Source of the DNA: Acanthamoeba lenticulata
Lineage: Eukaryota > Discosea > Longamoebia > Acanthamoebidae
DNA length: 64,000 nucleotides
Direction: 5' to 3'
NCBI GenBank assembly: GCA_002179805.1
Contig: NAVB01000857.1
Location: 1-64,000, forward strand
Shown here: positions 10,801 through 22,800 of the stretch, piece by piece
How the letters are laid out: the number at the start of each line of letters is the position of its first letter
How positions within the stretch are numbered: position 1 is the stretch's first letter
Notes under the pieces: generated by a model
Seen by the model: the letters and a program-made list of their open reading frames with translations, nothing else
Told to the model about the DNA's origin: nothing
The model's database searches: none
Position numbers and translations under genes: made by a program

Positions 10801-13800
10801 TCTTCTTGCTGCACCTCGCGCCCTCGCTCACCTGTATGCGTTTCCTACTCGTGCTGCAGCTGCTGCTGCTGCTGATGATGAGCTCCCTTTCTCACCTTTT
10901 CTTTCCCCCAAATCTCGGCAGCGCTCAAGGCACTCTCCGACTTCCTGATCGAATCTGAGACCAAGTGGAGCCCAGAGCTCAAGAGTGCCTTCGTCTCGGC
11001 CAGCATCGAGCGCCTTCGGCCCGAGAGTCTCGAGCTGGCCCTGCAAATCCGGCTGCCCCACAACGACGGCACCATCTGCCTGGCTGGCGAAGATCCCGAG
11101 TTCCAGCACAAGCTGCTGCACACCAAGCTAGCCCAGCTGATCAACGAGGCCAAGGACAAGGGCGTGCAGATTGCCAGCCAGCTCGTTGCATCGATGCCGA
11201 CCGAAATTCTCTCACGCCCGCTCTTCGAACGGTTGGTCTCCTCGGCTGGGGGCGACGCTGGCCGGCTACCCGAGACTGTCGACCTGCTCGCTCCCTTCAC
11301 GCATGTGCAAGGCCTCCGGGCCGAGCTGAGCGATGACAAGGTCTTTGCTTGGATCTCGCGTGCGCTGGACCGTTCGCACGACCTACCGCTGACCGAGGTC
11401 GTGATGGCCCTCGATCGCCTGCTGCGGCTCGATCTGTTTGGCAACCGCGTCGTGGAACTGGCCAAGGGCTTCCTGCACCGTGCGTCGGCGCTCAAGGCCA
11501 TCGAATGGCGCTGTGGCGAGCGTCTTCCGTCCCCGTTGGATGTCGACCTAGAGGACTCGCTGAACCGGATGGTCAAAGATGACCTCGCTCCGCAGCTGCA
11601 CCAAGAGCTCGGCTTGCGCGGGGCGCTCAAGTGCCTGAAGAGCATCGTAGGCTCGCGCTCGTGCAACGCTCCGCTGGCGCTGGAGGTTATCCAGATCCTG
11701 TGTGACAGGGGCCTCCCGCGCGTCGTTGGCGTCGAGGGGATTCTGGAACAGGCCCGGCTCTGGCGCAAGTTCGTGCAGCTGATCGATGTTGCCACCTCAG
11801 GCCAGGAGCGTCAGATCGCCCAAACCATGCTCCAGAGACAGTTGGCCATCAGGGACCAGATCAAGACCAGCATCGCAGCTCTCACGGCGAGCCTGGCCAG
11901 TCGAGAGATCGTGTTCTCGCTGCTCGCCAAAGTTGCGACCCACAGCAAGACCTTCCTTAACCTGGTCAAGGTAGGTCGCACGAATGATCTTCTCATTCAC
12001 TGCCCTCTCTCTCTCTCTCTCTCTCTCAGCTTTGAGCTCACTTTTCGGTCCATCTTCGCTGCTTTGCTTACAGGTACTGGACAAGGATGCTCACGAGAAG
12101 GTGGAGAGCAATCTTGCTGCTTGCCAGGCGCTCAGCGCGGACTGCACGAGAAAGCTGGAAGCGCTCAACGTGCTCCTGTCGCGCTACTGCCAAACGCTGG
12201 AGCTGCAAGGCGACCTGGCCACGCTCAGCCAGGCGGTGCAGGACCTACAGAACACGTTCGAAGGGCGAACCCTAAACGACGTGCACCAGCAGCTGCAGAA
12301 GCACTGGACGGCGCAGATGGATCAATCGCTGTACATGCTGCACGAGCTGCGATCGAACGAGCTGTTCCTCAGCATCTGGAACCAAACTGCTCACGAGATC
12401 GGCCTGCCTGCCCCTGACGCCGCTGCCGCTGCAGATCAGTCCGCTCACCTCAACGCAGCGGACAACGGCGAAATTTGGCACTGGAACGTGGACGACTATG
12501 ACAGCGACGATGAAGACGGGACGCCCAAGGCGGCCACTGACCCTGCTGGTGGAGCGCAAGCTCCTCCCGCCGCCGAGGCAGCGCTCCCGGCACCAGTTGT
12601 TCCTCACGTCGCAGTCGCGTTTAGCACGCTCAAGGAGCTCAACGACTCGCTCATCACGCGTGTCCGCGCTCGGTGCCAATCTCTGGGCACGGAGATCATA
12701 AGCGGCAAGATCCCAATCTCTCAGCTGCGCGACCTGCTGACCAGCGTCGACCTCAACGCCCTGACCGGCGACCTGGCCCAAATCCTGGCGGTCGTGCTGG
12801 GCAGCGCTCCCAGCGCCTCCGCCTCCTCTTCCGTCGCCATCACAGCTGGCGCCAAGCAGAGCGCCGCCATCTTGGCCGAGAGACTGGCCCCGCTGCAACT
12901 GGGCCTGCGGTTGCACCATCTGGTGAGCTCATTCCTGGACTTTGTCGCGAGTCTCCAATGGGGCCTGGAGAACGACGCCACGGCGCTGGCGACCTGGACT
13001 ACATCTATCAACAGCTGCCTCAATTCAGGCCACCTGGATGAGCTTAACGCGCATCTACAGGCGGAGCCGATCATCAAGTTACTCCGACGCCTCTCGTTCA
13101 ACGATCCGGCCGTACAGACCGAAGCGATCGGCGTGCTGGCGGACTTCTTCCATTCCGTGGCTCAGGCCAGCGACTTCATCGCGCAGCTGCGCGAGTTCCC
13201 AGACCAGAGCGCGCTGCGTGCTCTGCTCGACCTGTGCAGGAGCAACACGGACAAGGACTCGGAGCTGCAAGCTCTGCAAAATTTCCGTGACGCCGCCAAT
13301 GTCATCAATGCCTTTGATGACACGCCATCGCCGTCAGCGCATCGCATGTTGCAGTGGGACCGCTTCGTTGAGGCGCTGGACTCCCTGAATGTTCATGCTG
13401 GCACGAGCAGGCTCTTCACCAACGTCAACGCGCAGATGGTCGAGCTGCAGCGCGTGTTCGCCGACGCCCGCCGGGGATCGTCCACGCGCGCCATCGCCGA
13501 TCTCTACCTACTAGTCGAAGGTGGCCACTTCTGCTTCGTAGCGCCCAGAAAGGCGCACGCGTTGCATGCCGCGCTCGTCGCTCCCCAGTGCCTCTTTGCC
13601 GTTATGCCGACGTCTGGCAGTGGTGGCGACGGAGCTCCACGAAAGGAAGAGATCAAGAGGAACCTGGAGTGGCTCGAAGAGCTGCGCAATCGCCTCATGT
13701 TGGCCACCGACGCCGAGAGTGGCGAGCTTGCCCACATCAACCACTTCCTCGATATGCTGATGTGGGTCAAGGAGATCAACGAGAAGCGCGTCGAGCTCTT

Positions 13801-16800
13801 CATTGCCGGCCATCCTCGGTTCCAGGCCTACGACGAGCGCGTGCCGGTGAAGCAGCCTGACCTCACGCTGCTCACACTCGAGAAGGCTGAGCTGGAGCGC
13901 TGCCTGGAACACTGGGTCGCCACACTCGACCGCCTCCGGCAGGAGCACTACTTCCTCAACTTCTTCACCATTCATCAGCTCCTGGCCCTCTTGCCGCTGG
14001 TCGACCAGCTTCGACGGGAGGGACGCATGCCGGATGAACTGACGTCCCTCCTTCGCTTCATCAAGCTCGATCTCGACCCCGACGTCGTTGGCGATCAGCT
14101 TCTGGCTTCCTTTGGCGACTCGGTACCTTGTGTCTTTCTCCGCTTTTCTCAGCGAGCGGCGTTATTGACATTTTCCCCCTTCTCTCTGTCAATCATTGTC
14201 GCTGGGGCCAGCCTCTGTGGGAGGGCGGCGCGAACGAAGAGGGTCCTGTGACGAAGCGATTGGCCATCCTCGGCGGCGTCCTGGCGGCCGCGTTCCAGGC
14301 CAGCAGCGAGTGCCTTCGCCCGTGGGGCAGCCAAGCGGTGGGAGTCAACGTGGCTACCGATTTCATCTCGGGCGAACCCAACGTGCTTGTGGCTGCCGAT
14401 CGCAACGCGGTGCTCGTGCAGCTGGTGTCACTCTACGCCCAGCAGTGCCAGCGCCTGCCCGAGGCCGACGAGGTGCTCATCTGCTCGACCGGCACAACGC
14501 GCGAGCACCTGAGGCTCTTTATGCTGCGCTGCCTCGGCGCTGAAGCGGCAAACCGGTCCTCGCGGCTGTACTGCCTGGCACACATCGAGCAGCTTTCGTT
14601 CGAGCTCCAGAGCTTCATCACGCAGTTCCACGCTCAGCTTTGCGCGACGGCCAAGCGGCTCAAGGACGACGTGGTCCCGCGCTACCGACTCGCCGTCATC
14701 TCCGGTGAGGCCGAGGGTCAAGAGGCCGTAACGACGTGGGCCGGCTATGTGCGCCAGCGCCGAGGCCTGGTACCGATGGACGAGATCGTTGCGGCGCTCA
14801 AGCGCTACTTTGCCTCGAGGGAAATGCGCGTCTGCTCGTTCGCGAGCGAGTTTGCTGGCATGGGCAAGACGCACGTCATCAACGGCTGGTGCCGTCGCGA
14901 GACCGGGTATGCACCTTGCCGGGTCTTGGTGCATGGCCTCACGAGCTTGCCAGAGCTGGCCGCACTGCTGTGGGACAACGCGCACCAGCCCGTGTTCCAC
15001 TTCGACCTGGCGCCCAACGTGGACACGGGCTTCAACACGCTGCTCTTCGAACTGCTCATCCTCGGCGCTGCGCAAGCCACGCACGGGCAGCTCGTGTTCT
15101 GGCCACGCGACTCGACGCTCGCCATCGAGGTGCCCAACTCGATCGACAACGTCACGCGCAAGCGGCTCCACTTCCTCGACCTCCTCCCGGCCACCATGGT
15201 CAGGGAGGCCGACAACCCCATCAGCACCAGCTGCGACCTGGACGACCCACAGAACGTGCCTGTGATGGCCACCTACATGGTCAACGGCCAGCGCCTGCAC
15301 CAAAACCGCGTGCAGTACGTATGCAAGTTCCTCAAGGCCTACGGCGACAACCAGCTGTCCGGCGCCAATGTCCGGCCGCATCTGTTGCCCGATATGCAGC
15401 GCGAAGAGTGCATGGCGCTGTTGGAGCGGCACTGCCCCAACTGGACCGGTCTCACGTTGGTCCTGCGCTTGAACTTCATCAACTACCTCTTTGAGCAGTT
15501 GCGGGCCTTTGAAGAAAGCGACTTCTTCGAGGTGGAGCTCCTCGAGGGACCGGCGCGCGTGCTGCGGCAGGCTGTGGTCCAGTGGCTGATTGACACGACG
15601 GCCGACTTTGCGTCGTGCTCGATGGACCCGCGCCAGTCGACGAGCTTCGACCTCAGCGAGACCTTCAAGCTCTCGCGGCAATGGGGCGACCGCCGACAGC
15701 CCTACCTCATCTTCAACAGCGAGGGCGGCGGCTCCGTGTCGCCGCTGTGGATGGAGCCCGAGCGAGCGGCCAACCCCGAGCACGTGAGCCTTTTGCGCAA
15801 CCTCTCATGCCACACGTGCAACAGCGGCCGCCGCACGGTCCACAACTGCTCAGTGCCGAGCCTGGTCGACTTCACCGAGGGGCTCGGGCGATATCTGCTC
15901 TCGATCCTGTTCGGCGTGCCCGAGAGTCAGATCGTCGAGGCCGGCGAGGCCAACGAGAGCCGGGCCGAGTACGTGCTCACACTGGACAACTTCCTCAAGA
16001 TTGTGGCCATCCACTTCCGCGTCAAGGCTCGCATCCCAGTGATCATTATGGTCTGCCCTTCTTATCTTCAGCTTTCATGACCATGAATGTATGCTGACAC
16101 CTTATGCGCACAGGGTGAGACTGGCTGCGGCAAGACCCGCCTGCTCGAGTACATGTGCGCTTGCCAGGGCGCTCCGCTGAAGAAGCGTGACGTGCACGGT
16201 GGTGTCTCACTGTCGGATCTTCACGGCGACATGCTCGAGGCCATCGCCATGGCCCGGGAAACGCCCGATGTGCCCACCTACATGTACGTGCTCTCCCTGC
16301 TGTTTTTGGTATATTTTTCATCATTTTTTTAATCATTTAAATAAGACAAAGATTTTTTTTAAACACCTTTTTTTGCTGACCACTCTTCCATTAGCTTTTT
16401 TGATGAGTTCAACACCAAGGAGGAGCCAGGTTTCTTCAAGTGTTCGGCATCCCAAAGCTCTTTGATGATCATGTGTGTTGCGCGATGCCAATTTCTTGTT
16501 ATGATTGTTGTGTGTCCATCTCTTCAGCTATTGTGTGCGACCGCCGGCTGAGGGAAGAGGCTCTGCCGAGCAATCTGGTGGTCATCGGGGCGTGCAACCC
16601 CTACCGCCGCAGCGTCTCGACGTCGACGGCCGGCCTGGTCTACCAGTACGCCGACAGGCCCAGGGAAGACCTCGCGCAGCTGGCCTACATGGTCCACCCG
16701 CTGCCCGAGGTCATGAAGCAGTACGTGTGGGACTTTGGCTCCCTCACCAAAGAGGCCGAGCGGAAGTACATCGAGCGCCTCCTGGCTCGCTGTTCAGTCG

Positions 16801-19800
16801 TCAGGTTCCAGAGGATGTACCTTCTGTTCTGCCGAGCGGTGTACATCTCGCACGAGTTCATCAAGGAGCACGAGACCGACATCCACGGGACGGTGAGCTT
16901 GCGCGACGTCCTCCGCTGCTGCGCCCTCTACGAGTGGTTCTTTACCTACCTGTGCGAGAACCGCAAGGCCCCCGACACGGAGGCCACCAGCGGCAAGGCC
17001 CTCTGCCTCGCACTGGCCATCTGCTACTACTTCCGTCTCTCGTACGTGACTTTGAGTTGCCGCCCGTTGTTGTCCTCCTCGACTTCTTCTTCGGCTCATT
17101 CTCTTGCCACCATTCTGGTTTGATCCTGTTCAGGGCGGATCGGCCCGGAAACGCCAACACTCCCGTGAATGGACGTAAGCAAACCAACAGCGCCGGTGGC
17201 GGTGGCGGCGGAGGCAAGCTCCGCGCCAAGTACACAAACCGCCTCCCGGCTCCGCTGCCTGACCGCTTGGAGAACATCATGCGAACGGAAAGCGCGTGGA
17301 TCCTGGACAATATGGAGCTGCCGCCCGGGACGGCCAAGAACCAGGCCCTGCGCGAGAACGTGTTCGTCCTGCTCGTCTGCATTTACAACAAGATCCCCGT
17401 CTTCGTACGTCTGCAGCTCCTTCCCCCTTGGGGTTGTGCCTGGGCCAGTCTAACATGAATGGCTTCGGTCCGCGATATTCAGCTGGTGGGCAAGCCGGGC
17501 AGCTCCAAGACCTTGGCCATGACGCTCATCCGCAACAACTTTGGCCAGCGGAGGAAGCTGGCCCTGCCGTCCATCGACATCACGAGCCACCAGTGCTCGC
17601 CCCAGTCGACCTCGGAGGGCATCCGCGAGAGCTACCAGCGCGCGTGCCGGCTGAGCGACATAGAGGGCCGTGTGTGCGGCGTGCTGCTGCTCGAGGAGGT
17701 GGGTCTGGCCGAGCTGAGCCCGCATCTGCCGCTCAAGGTGCTGCACTCGATCCTGGACGAGGCGCGGGTGTCCGTGGTGGGCATCTCCAACTGGGCCCTC
17801 GACCCGGCCAAGATGAACCGCGCTGTACGTTGTCGCCGCCAGCTCAGCTGCCTGCATGTTTGTTGCCCTCTCTCTCTCTGACGAGCCCCGTGATTTCCAG
17901 GTGCACCTGGAGCGACCAGCGCCCAACGTGAAGGACCTGGAGATCACCATGCGACAGATGCTCGTCGCGCAGGGCGACTGCATGCTTGTGCAGCACCTGT
18001 TGAAGCATCTGGCTGAGGCCTACAACGAGATCTACCACAACCACCAAAAGGTCAAGCCGGACTTCTACGGTCTGCGCGATTTCTACGCCCTCGTGCGCGA
18101 CCTGCATCAGGGCCTGCAGAGTCAGCCCAAGCAGGGCGCCCAAAACTGGCGCGAACAATCCAACAAGATGCCGAGCGTCGAGTTCGCGATGCTGCGCCGC
18201 GCGGTGAGCTTCAACTTCAACGGCCAGGGCGCCCAAGAATTCGCCAAGCTGCTTCGAATCTTCCTCGACAAGACGCGCATTCAGGTGCCCGATGAGCAAA
18301 AGCAGCCGCTGAACACGCTCAACATCATCAAGCAGAACCTTGCCGCTGGGGACAGCGTCCGGCACCTCATGCTGCTCACCAAGAACGACGCCGCGCTTCA
18401 GATTCTGTTTGACTTCAACGTGGTGCAGCACCAGCGCACCAAGATCCTCTTCGGGTCCGACTACCCCAACGACCAGAACGACAACTACTCGTGCCGCATG
18501 ATCCAGCAGGTCCGCATGTCGATGGAGCGCGGCGACTGCCTCATCCTGCTCCACCAGGAGAACTTCTACGAGAGCCTCTACGATCTTCTCAACCAGAACC
18601 ACATGCACGTAGGTGACTGCAAGTACTGCTGGATCGCGCTGGGCGCGCACTCGCGCCAGTGCGTGGTGCACGACAAGTTCAAGTGCATCGTCATCGTTGA
18701 CAAGGACCGCGCGCTCCTGCCCACGGGCCTCCCGGCACCCTTCCTCAACCGCTTCGTCAAGCTGATGCTCTCGCCGGCCGACATCATTCAGCGCTACAAC
18801 GCCGCGGACGTCGTTGAGAAGCTCACGCAGTGGATGGCGGCCTGTGCGGCGCCGTCGAGCGTGGATCAGGCCTTCGTGGGCTACCACGAGGGCTTTGCGC
18901 AGTCGTTGGTCGTCGCCGTGCTCGGCCACTTCAAGGAGCGCATGTCGGAGGTACAAGCCACACACAAGCAAGTGGCCGAGGTCAAAGCCATGCTGCTGCG
19001 CAAGGCACAGGAGTGGGCCCTCTTCACGGCCACTCTCGAGACCGGCATGCGGCTGGCCGACGCCAACCAGCCCGACGTCCGCGAGTTTGCTCCGATTTAC
19101 CGCGCGCAGCCACACCTCAACCTGGCCCAACTGTGCGCCTACGCCCAGGAGCACTACTGGAACGCCGACGGAGGCGGCCTGCAGCTCGAGGCGCTCACGC
19201 ACAGCACGCGGGTGCACCAACTGGAACGCGCCGTGGGCAATGTCAATGCTGCTGTCAAGGTCGTACACTTGGTCAACCTGACGAGCGAGCACGAGCTCCT
19301 CGGCATCTTGTCGGACTTCTACGCCACCAAGCGCTCCGCGCGCGATTTCGAAGACCTCCGCGCGGATGACAAGGGCAAAGACAAGACTGACGAAGGCGAT
19401 ACCGATGCTGTGGAAGCTGCGGCTCCTGCTGCTGGGGACAACGAGGTCGACAACAATGACGACGAAGAGCGCTATCTGTTGGTGGCCGCACACGCGCCGG
19501 GTTGCAGCGACGACCGCGTGCGGCACTTCAAGTTCCTGTGCTCGCGCGAGCGCGCTCGGTTCGTGGTGGCCCAGAACGGCAAGAAGCCACGACACGTGAT
19601 CATCCTCCGCTTCTTGCCGCGCGCTGCGTCGACGGCGTCCAACGCCCCAGCCGCCGCAGCGGGATCGCGCCAGCGGGCATCGTCCGCCACCGAGACCAAG
19701 ATCGACGTCGAGCGCCAGTATCGGCACGTCTACCTCGACAACGTGTTCAGCGGCAGCGAGACGGGCGAGCCCGAGATCGAGCAGATGCTCAACCGGTCGA

Positions 19801-22800
19801 TGAGCGACATCCTGCACCAGGACTCGATCGCACACGCCGTCCTGCCGGAGCTCATCCGGCGTGAGTACCGGCGGACGCTCAACCGCCTCCAGTTCTCGAT
19901 GACGACAGGTGAAGCTGCGGCCGAAACGATGCGCCGCCAGGCGGCGCTGATCTCCTTGATGGAGCGCGTCCTGAAGCGACAGGAGTTTGTCGTCGGGCTC
20001 GCTGAGCAGCTCGTCTACGCCGCCAAGGCCACCGAGGACGATGCCAACGGCGGTGCCGTCGAGTGGCAGGCCAGGCTGCTGCGGACCAACGCGAGCAGCC
20101 GCGAGGGGTCGCTCCGCGCGGCGTTCTACCAGCACCTGGTCAACAGCACTGCACGCCAGCTGTCGTGGCTGCTGGCCCAGGTGGCCGCCAACAGCAACCT
20201 CGAGCTCCTCGACTCGTGCCTGCAGCAGCGGGCCGACCACCCACTCGGCCGGCTGTGGCTTGCGCTCTTGGCTACGCCGGGCCTGTGGCCGTTCGAGGCC
20301 ATCGCCGGCGGCGGTGGCAGCGGCAATGCTGCCGGCGGGCCGAGGCTCGAGGTGCAGCAGCAAATCAAGGCCACGTTCCCCTTCAGCACGGCCGTCGTGT
20401 CGGCCGTCGAGCTGCTGCGCCACGACGCCGAGACCAACGCGCAGGCGCTCGACAAGGAGTTTGAAGACCCAGTCCAAGCCACCAATGAGGCCCTGCAGCA
20501 GATCATCGCCAATGGCAAGCTGCACGAGCTGAGCGACCTGGACGACAGCATCGCGCGGCGCTACCTCAACGACTTTGTCGAGATCAAGGTGCGCGGTAGC
20601 GGCAGCATCACGGTCGACGATAACGGGCGCCTCTTCACGACGGCCAAGCGGCTGCTCGAGGCCCTCTTGCTCGCTGCCATGCAGCAGGCGGGCAACCTTG
20701 CCACTCAGGTGGCCGCCATCCATGCGGCCTTCTGGGCCGTGGAGGGCTTCGCCAACGAGCTCTTCATCGCGCTCAACGTGCTGGGCCACCAGGGCACCAC
20801 GATCGACTTCAACCTCCCGTCAGTCGCGCGTCACCCGCTGCCGCTGGTGTGCCAGCAGCTGGCCATCGTGCGGTCGCTCCTGTCCGCGCTGGACCTGCCC
20901 GCGCAGGAGAACGGCCTCAACGACGCTGCCGTGGCTGCCTGGGCCGCGCGCTGTGTGGAGCTCCGCGGTGGCGTCAATTCCCTTCTGGCGCTGCTGGCCG
21001 CCTCCCGGCCTCAGCCTGAGGGCGACGCAGCTGCTGGCCAGGGCGATAAGGACAAGCCGAAGGAGGACGGGGAACAAGCGAAAGAAGACGAGGAACGAGA
21101 CGATGAGGAAGAGGACGAAGAGGACGAAGAGGATGAGGACCTGCGGCGGGCGCGTGAGGAAATGCGCGAGGAGCTGATCGATGTCGAGCATCAGTGGCGG
21201 CTGGCGCAGCTGCTGGCTGACTTCCATCAGATCGTGGTGGTGCCGCTCGGCATGCCCTTCGGCTCCCTTGTCCTGTTCGACCGCCTGCTGCACGACCAAC
21301 TGCGCACTGTTCAGGATCTGGCCAAGCACGAGGCCCTCAAGATCGTGATCGAGTTCCTTCGCAGGGGTCTCGCCGTGCCCACCAATCCGGCGCGCCACTG
21401 GCAGCAGCTGAACCGGTTCGCCGAAGAGTTTGTGCTGAGCGCCTTCCTGCCGACCATCCTCGAGCACCCGGCCGACCTGGCCATGGGCCTCGAGCTCCTG
21501 GGCCGCGCCATCGTCGACCGGAGCGACCTGTTCTCCGTGGCGGCCGATGGTGTTGAGCTCTCGCCACCGGCCAAGAGCGCCATCATTGGCAAGCTCCTGC
21601 GCGGCCACCACTCCATCCAGCAGTGGAACGAATCGGGTGCGCGCCGCGTGTTAGCCGACCAGCTGGCGACCCTTACTGTCCCCAAGCCGGGCGTGGCCAC
21701 CATCACCGCTGACGACCAGCCGCTGGCGGTGCTCTACCTCGAGTGCTTTGAGGACTGGCTTGAGTCGGCCTCGGGCCTCAGGGCTCATCACCTCAAGGAC
21801 CAGACGGGCCACGCGGCGGCCTGGCTCCAGAGCACGAGTCTCATCGATCGCCTGCACGCTGTGGCGCTGACCCGCGTCGTCGTGCGGCGACTTGCCGACG
21901 AGCTCCTCGGCTGCGTGCTCGAAGCCGATGCCCCGCTCGACCTGGTCCGACAGCGCCAGCGCGAGCAGGTGCTCGAGGCCGCCAACAACTTGCTTCCCAC
22001 CGCGGCGCGACTTTCTACCGGGCCGGGCAAGCTGCCTCTGGGCCAGCCCGTGCTTCACCTCGTGCGCGAGCTCGCCCGGCGGAGCGGCCTCCAGCTGGCC
22101 AAGGCCGTGCTTTGCAGCCCTCGAGCGCGCGAGCTCCTGCCTTGGCTGGCCGAGCTCGACATCGAGCGCCTACTTCTCGCGGGCTCCGGCAGCCGCTGCG
22201 AGCGGGTTCCCTCGGTGGACGCCTGCGCGCTGCTCCAGCTGCCCGATTATCAGGCCTGGTGCGATGGCCTGAGCAACGCCCTGCAGGTGGGCGAGCCGAG
22301 CGGCCTCAAGAACCGGCTCCTTCCGGCCGGCGCCGCGCCGCTGCTGCCCTATGCCCTGTTCCCGGCGCTCTTCCGCCAAACGGCCGTGCGCTACGCCGAA
22401 GACAACGGCCGGAGCCTGGGCAATGGCCGCGCCTGGCTCGAGCAGTTCCTGAACCAGCAGTACGCCAACGCGCTCGGCGTCGGGCGTAAGGAGTGGGCCC
22501 ATTTGGCCTCGTGCTACGTGAACAACAAATGGGCGCTCGAGCGCTGGCGCGTCAGCGAGGCCACGCCCTACGAGACGATGGCCACCCACTCGCTGCTCGC
22601 TCATCTGGCCGGGGTCATCAGCCGCCTGGGCGAGCGCGCCACGCCGCTGTGGAGCCTCCTCCTGGCCCCGCAGACGCAGGCCGACTGCTACCTGCCCTCC
22701 ATGCCCGACGACCCGCGCCTGCGCATCGCCCGCGAGTCCATGCGCCTGCCCGGCAACACCTACCTCAGCACCTGCGACCACGTCTACAACGTCCCGCCGT

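Noticed and set aside
14428..15783. A 451-codon minus-strand open frame
   Set aside because: Shadow of RNF213-like exon 9, which carries a recognisable Walker A motif on the plus strand.
17844..20789. A 981-codon open frame on the minus strand
   Set aside because: It is antisense to conserved RNF213-like coding sequence. The high GC content and codon bias keep the opposite frame open. The translation has no domain logic.
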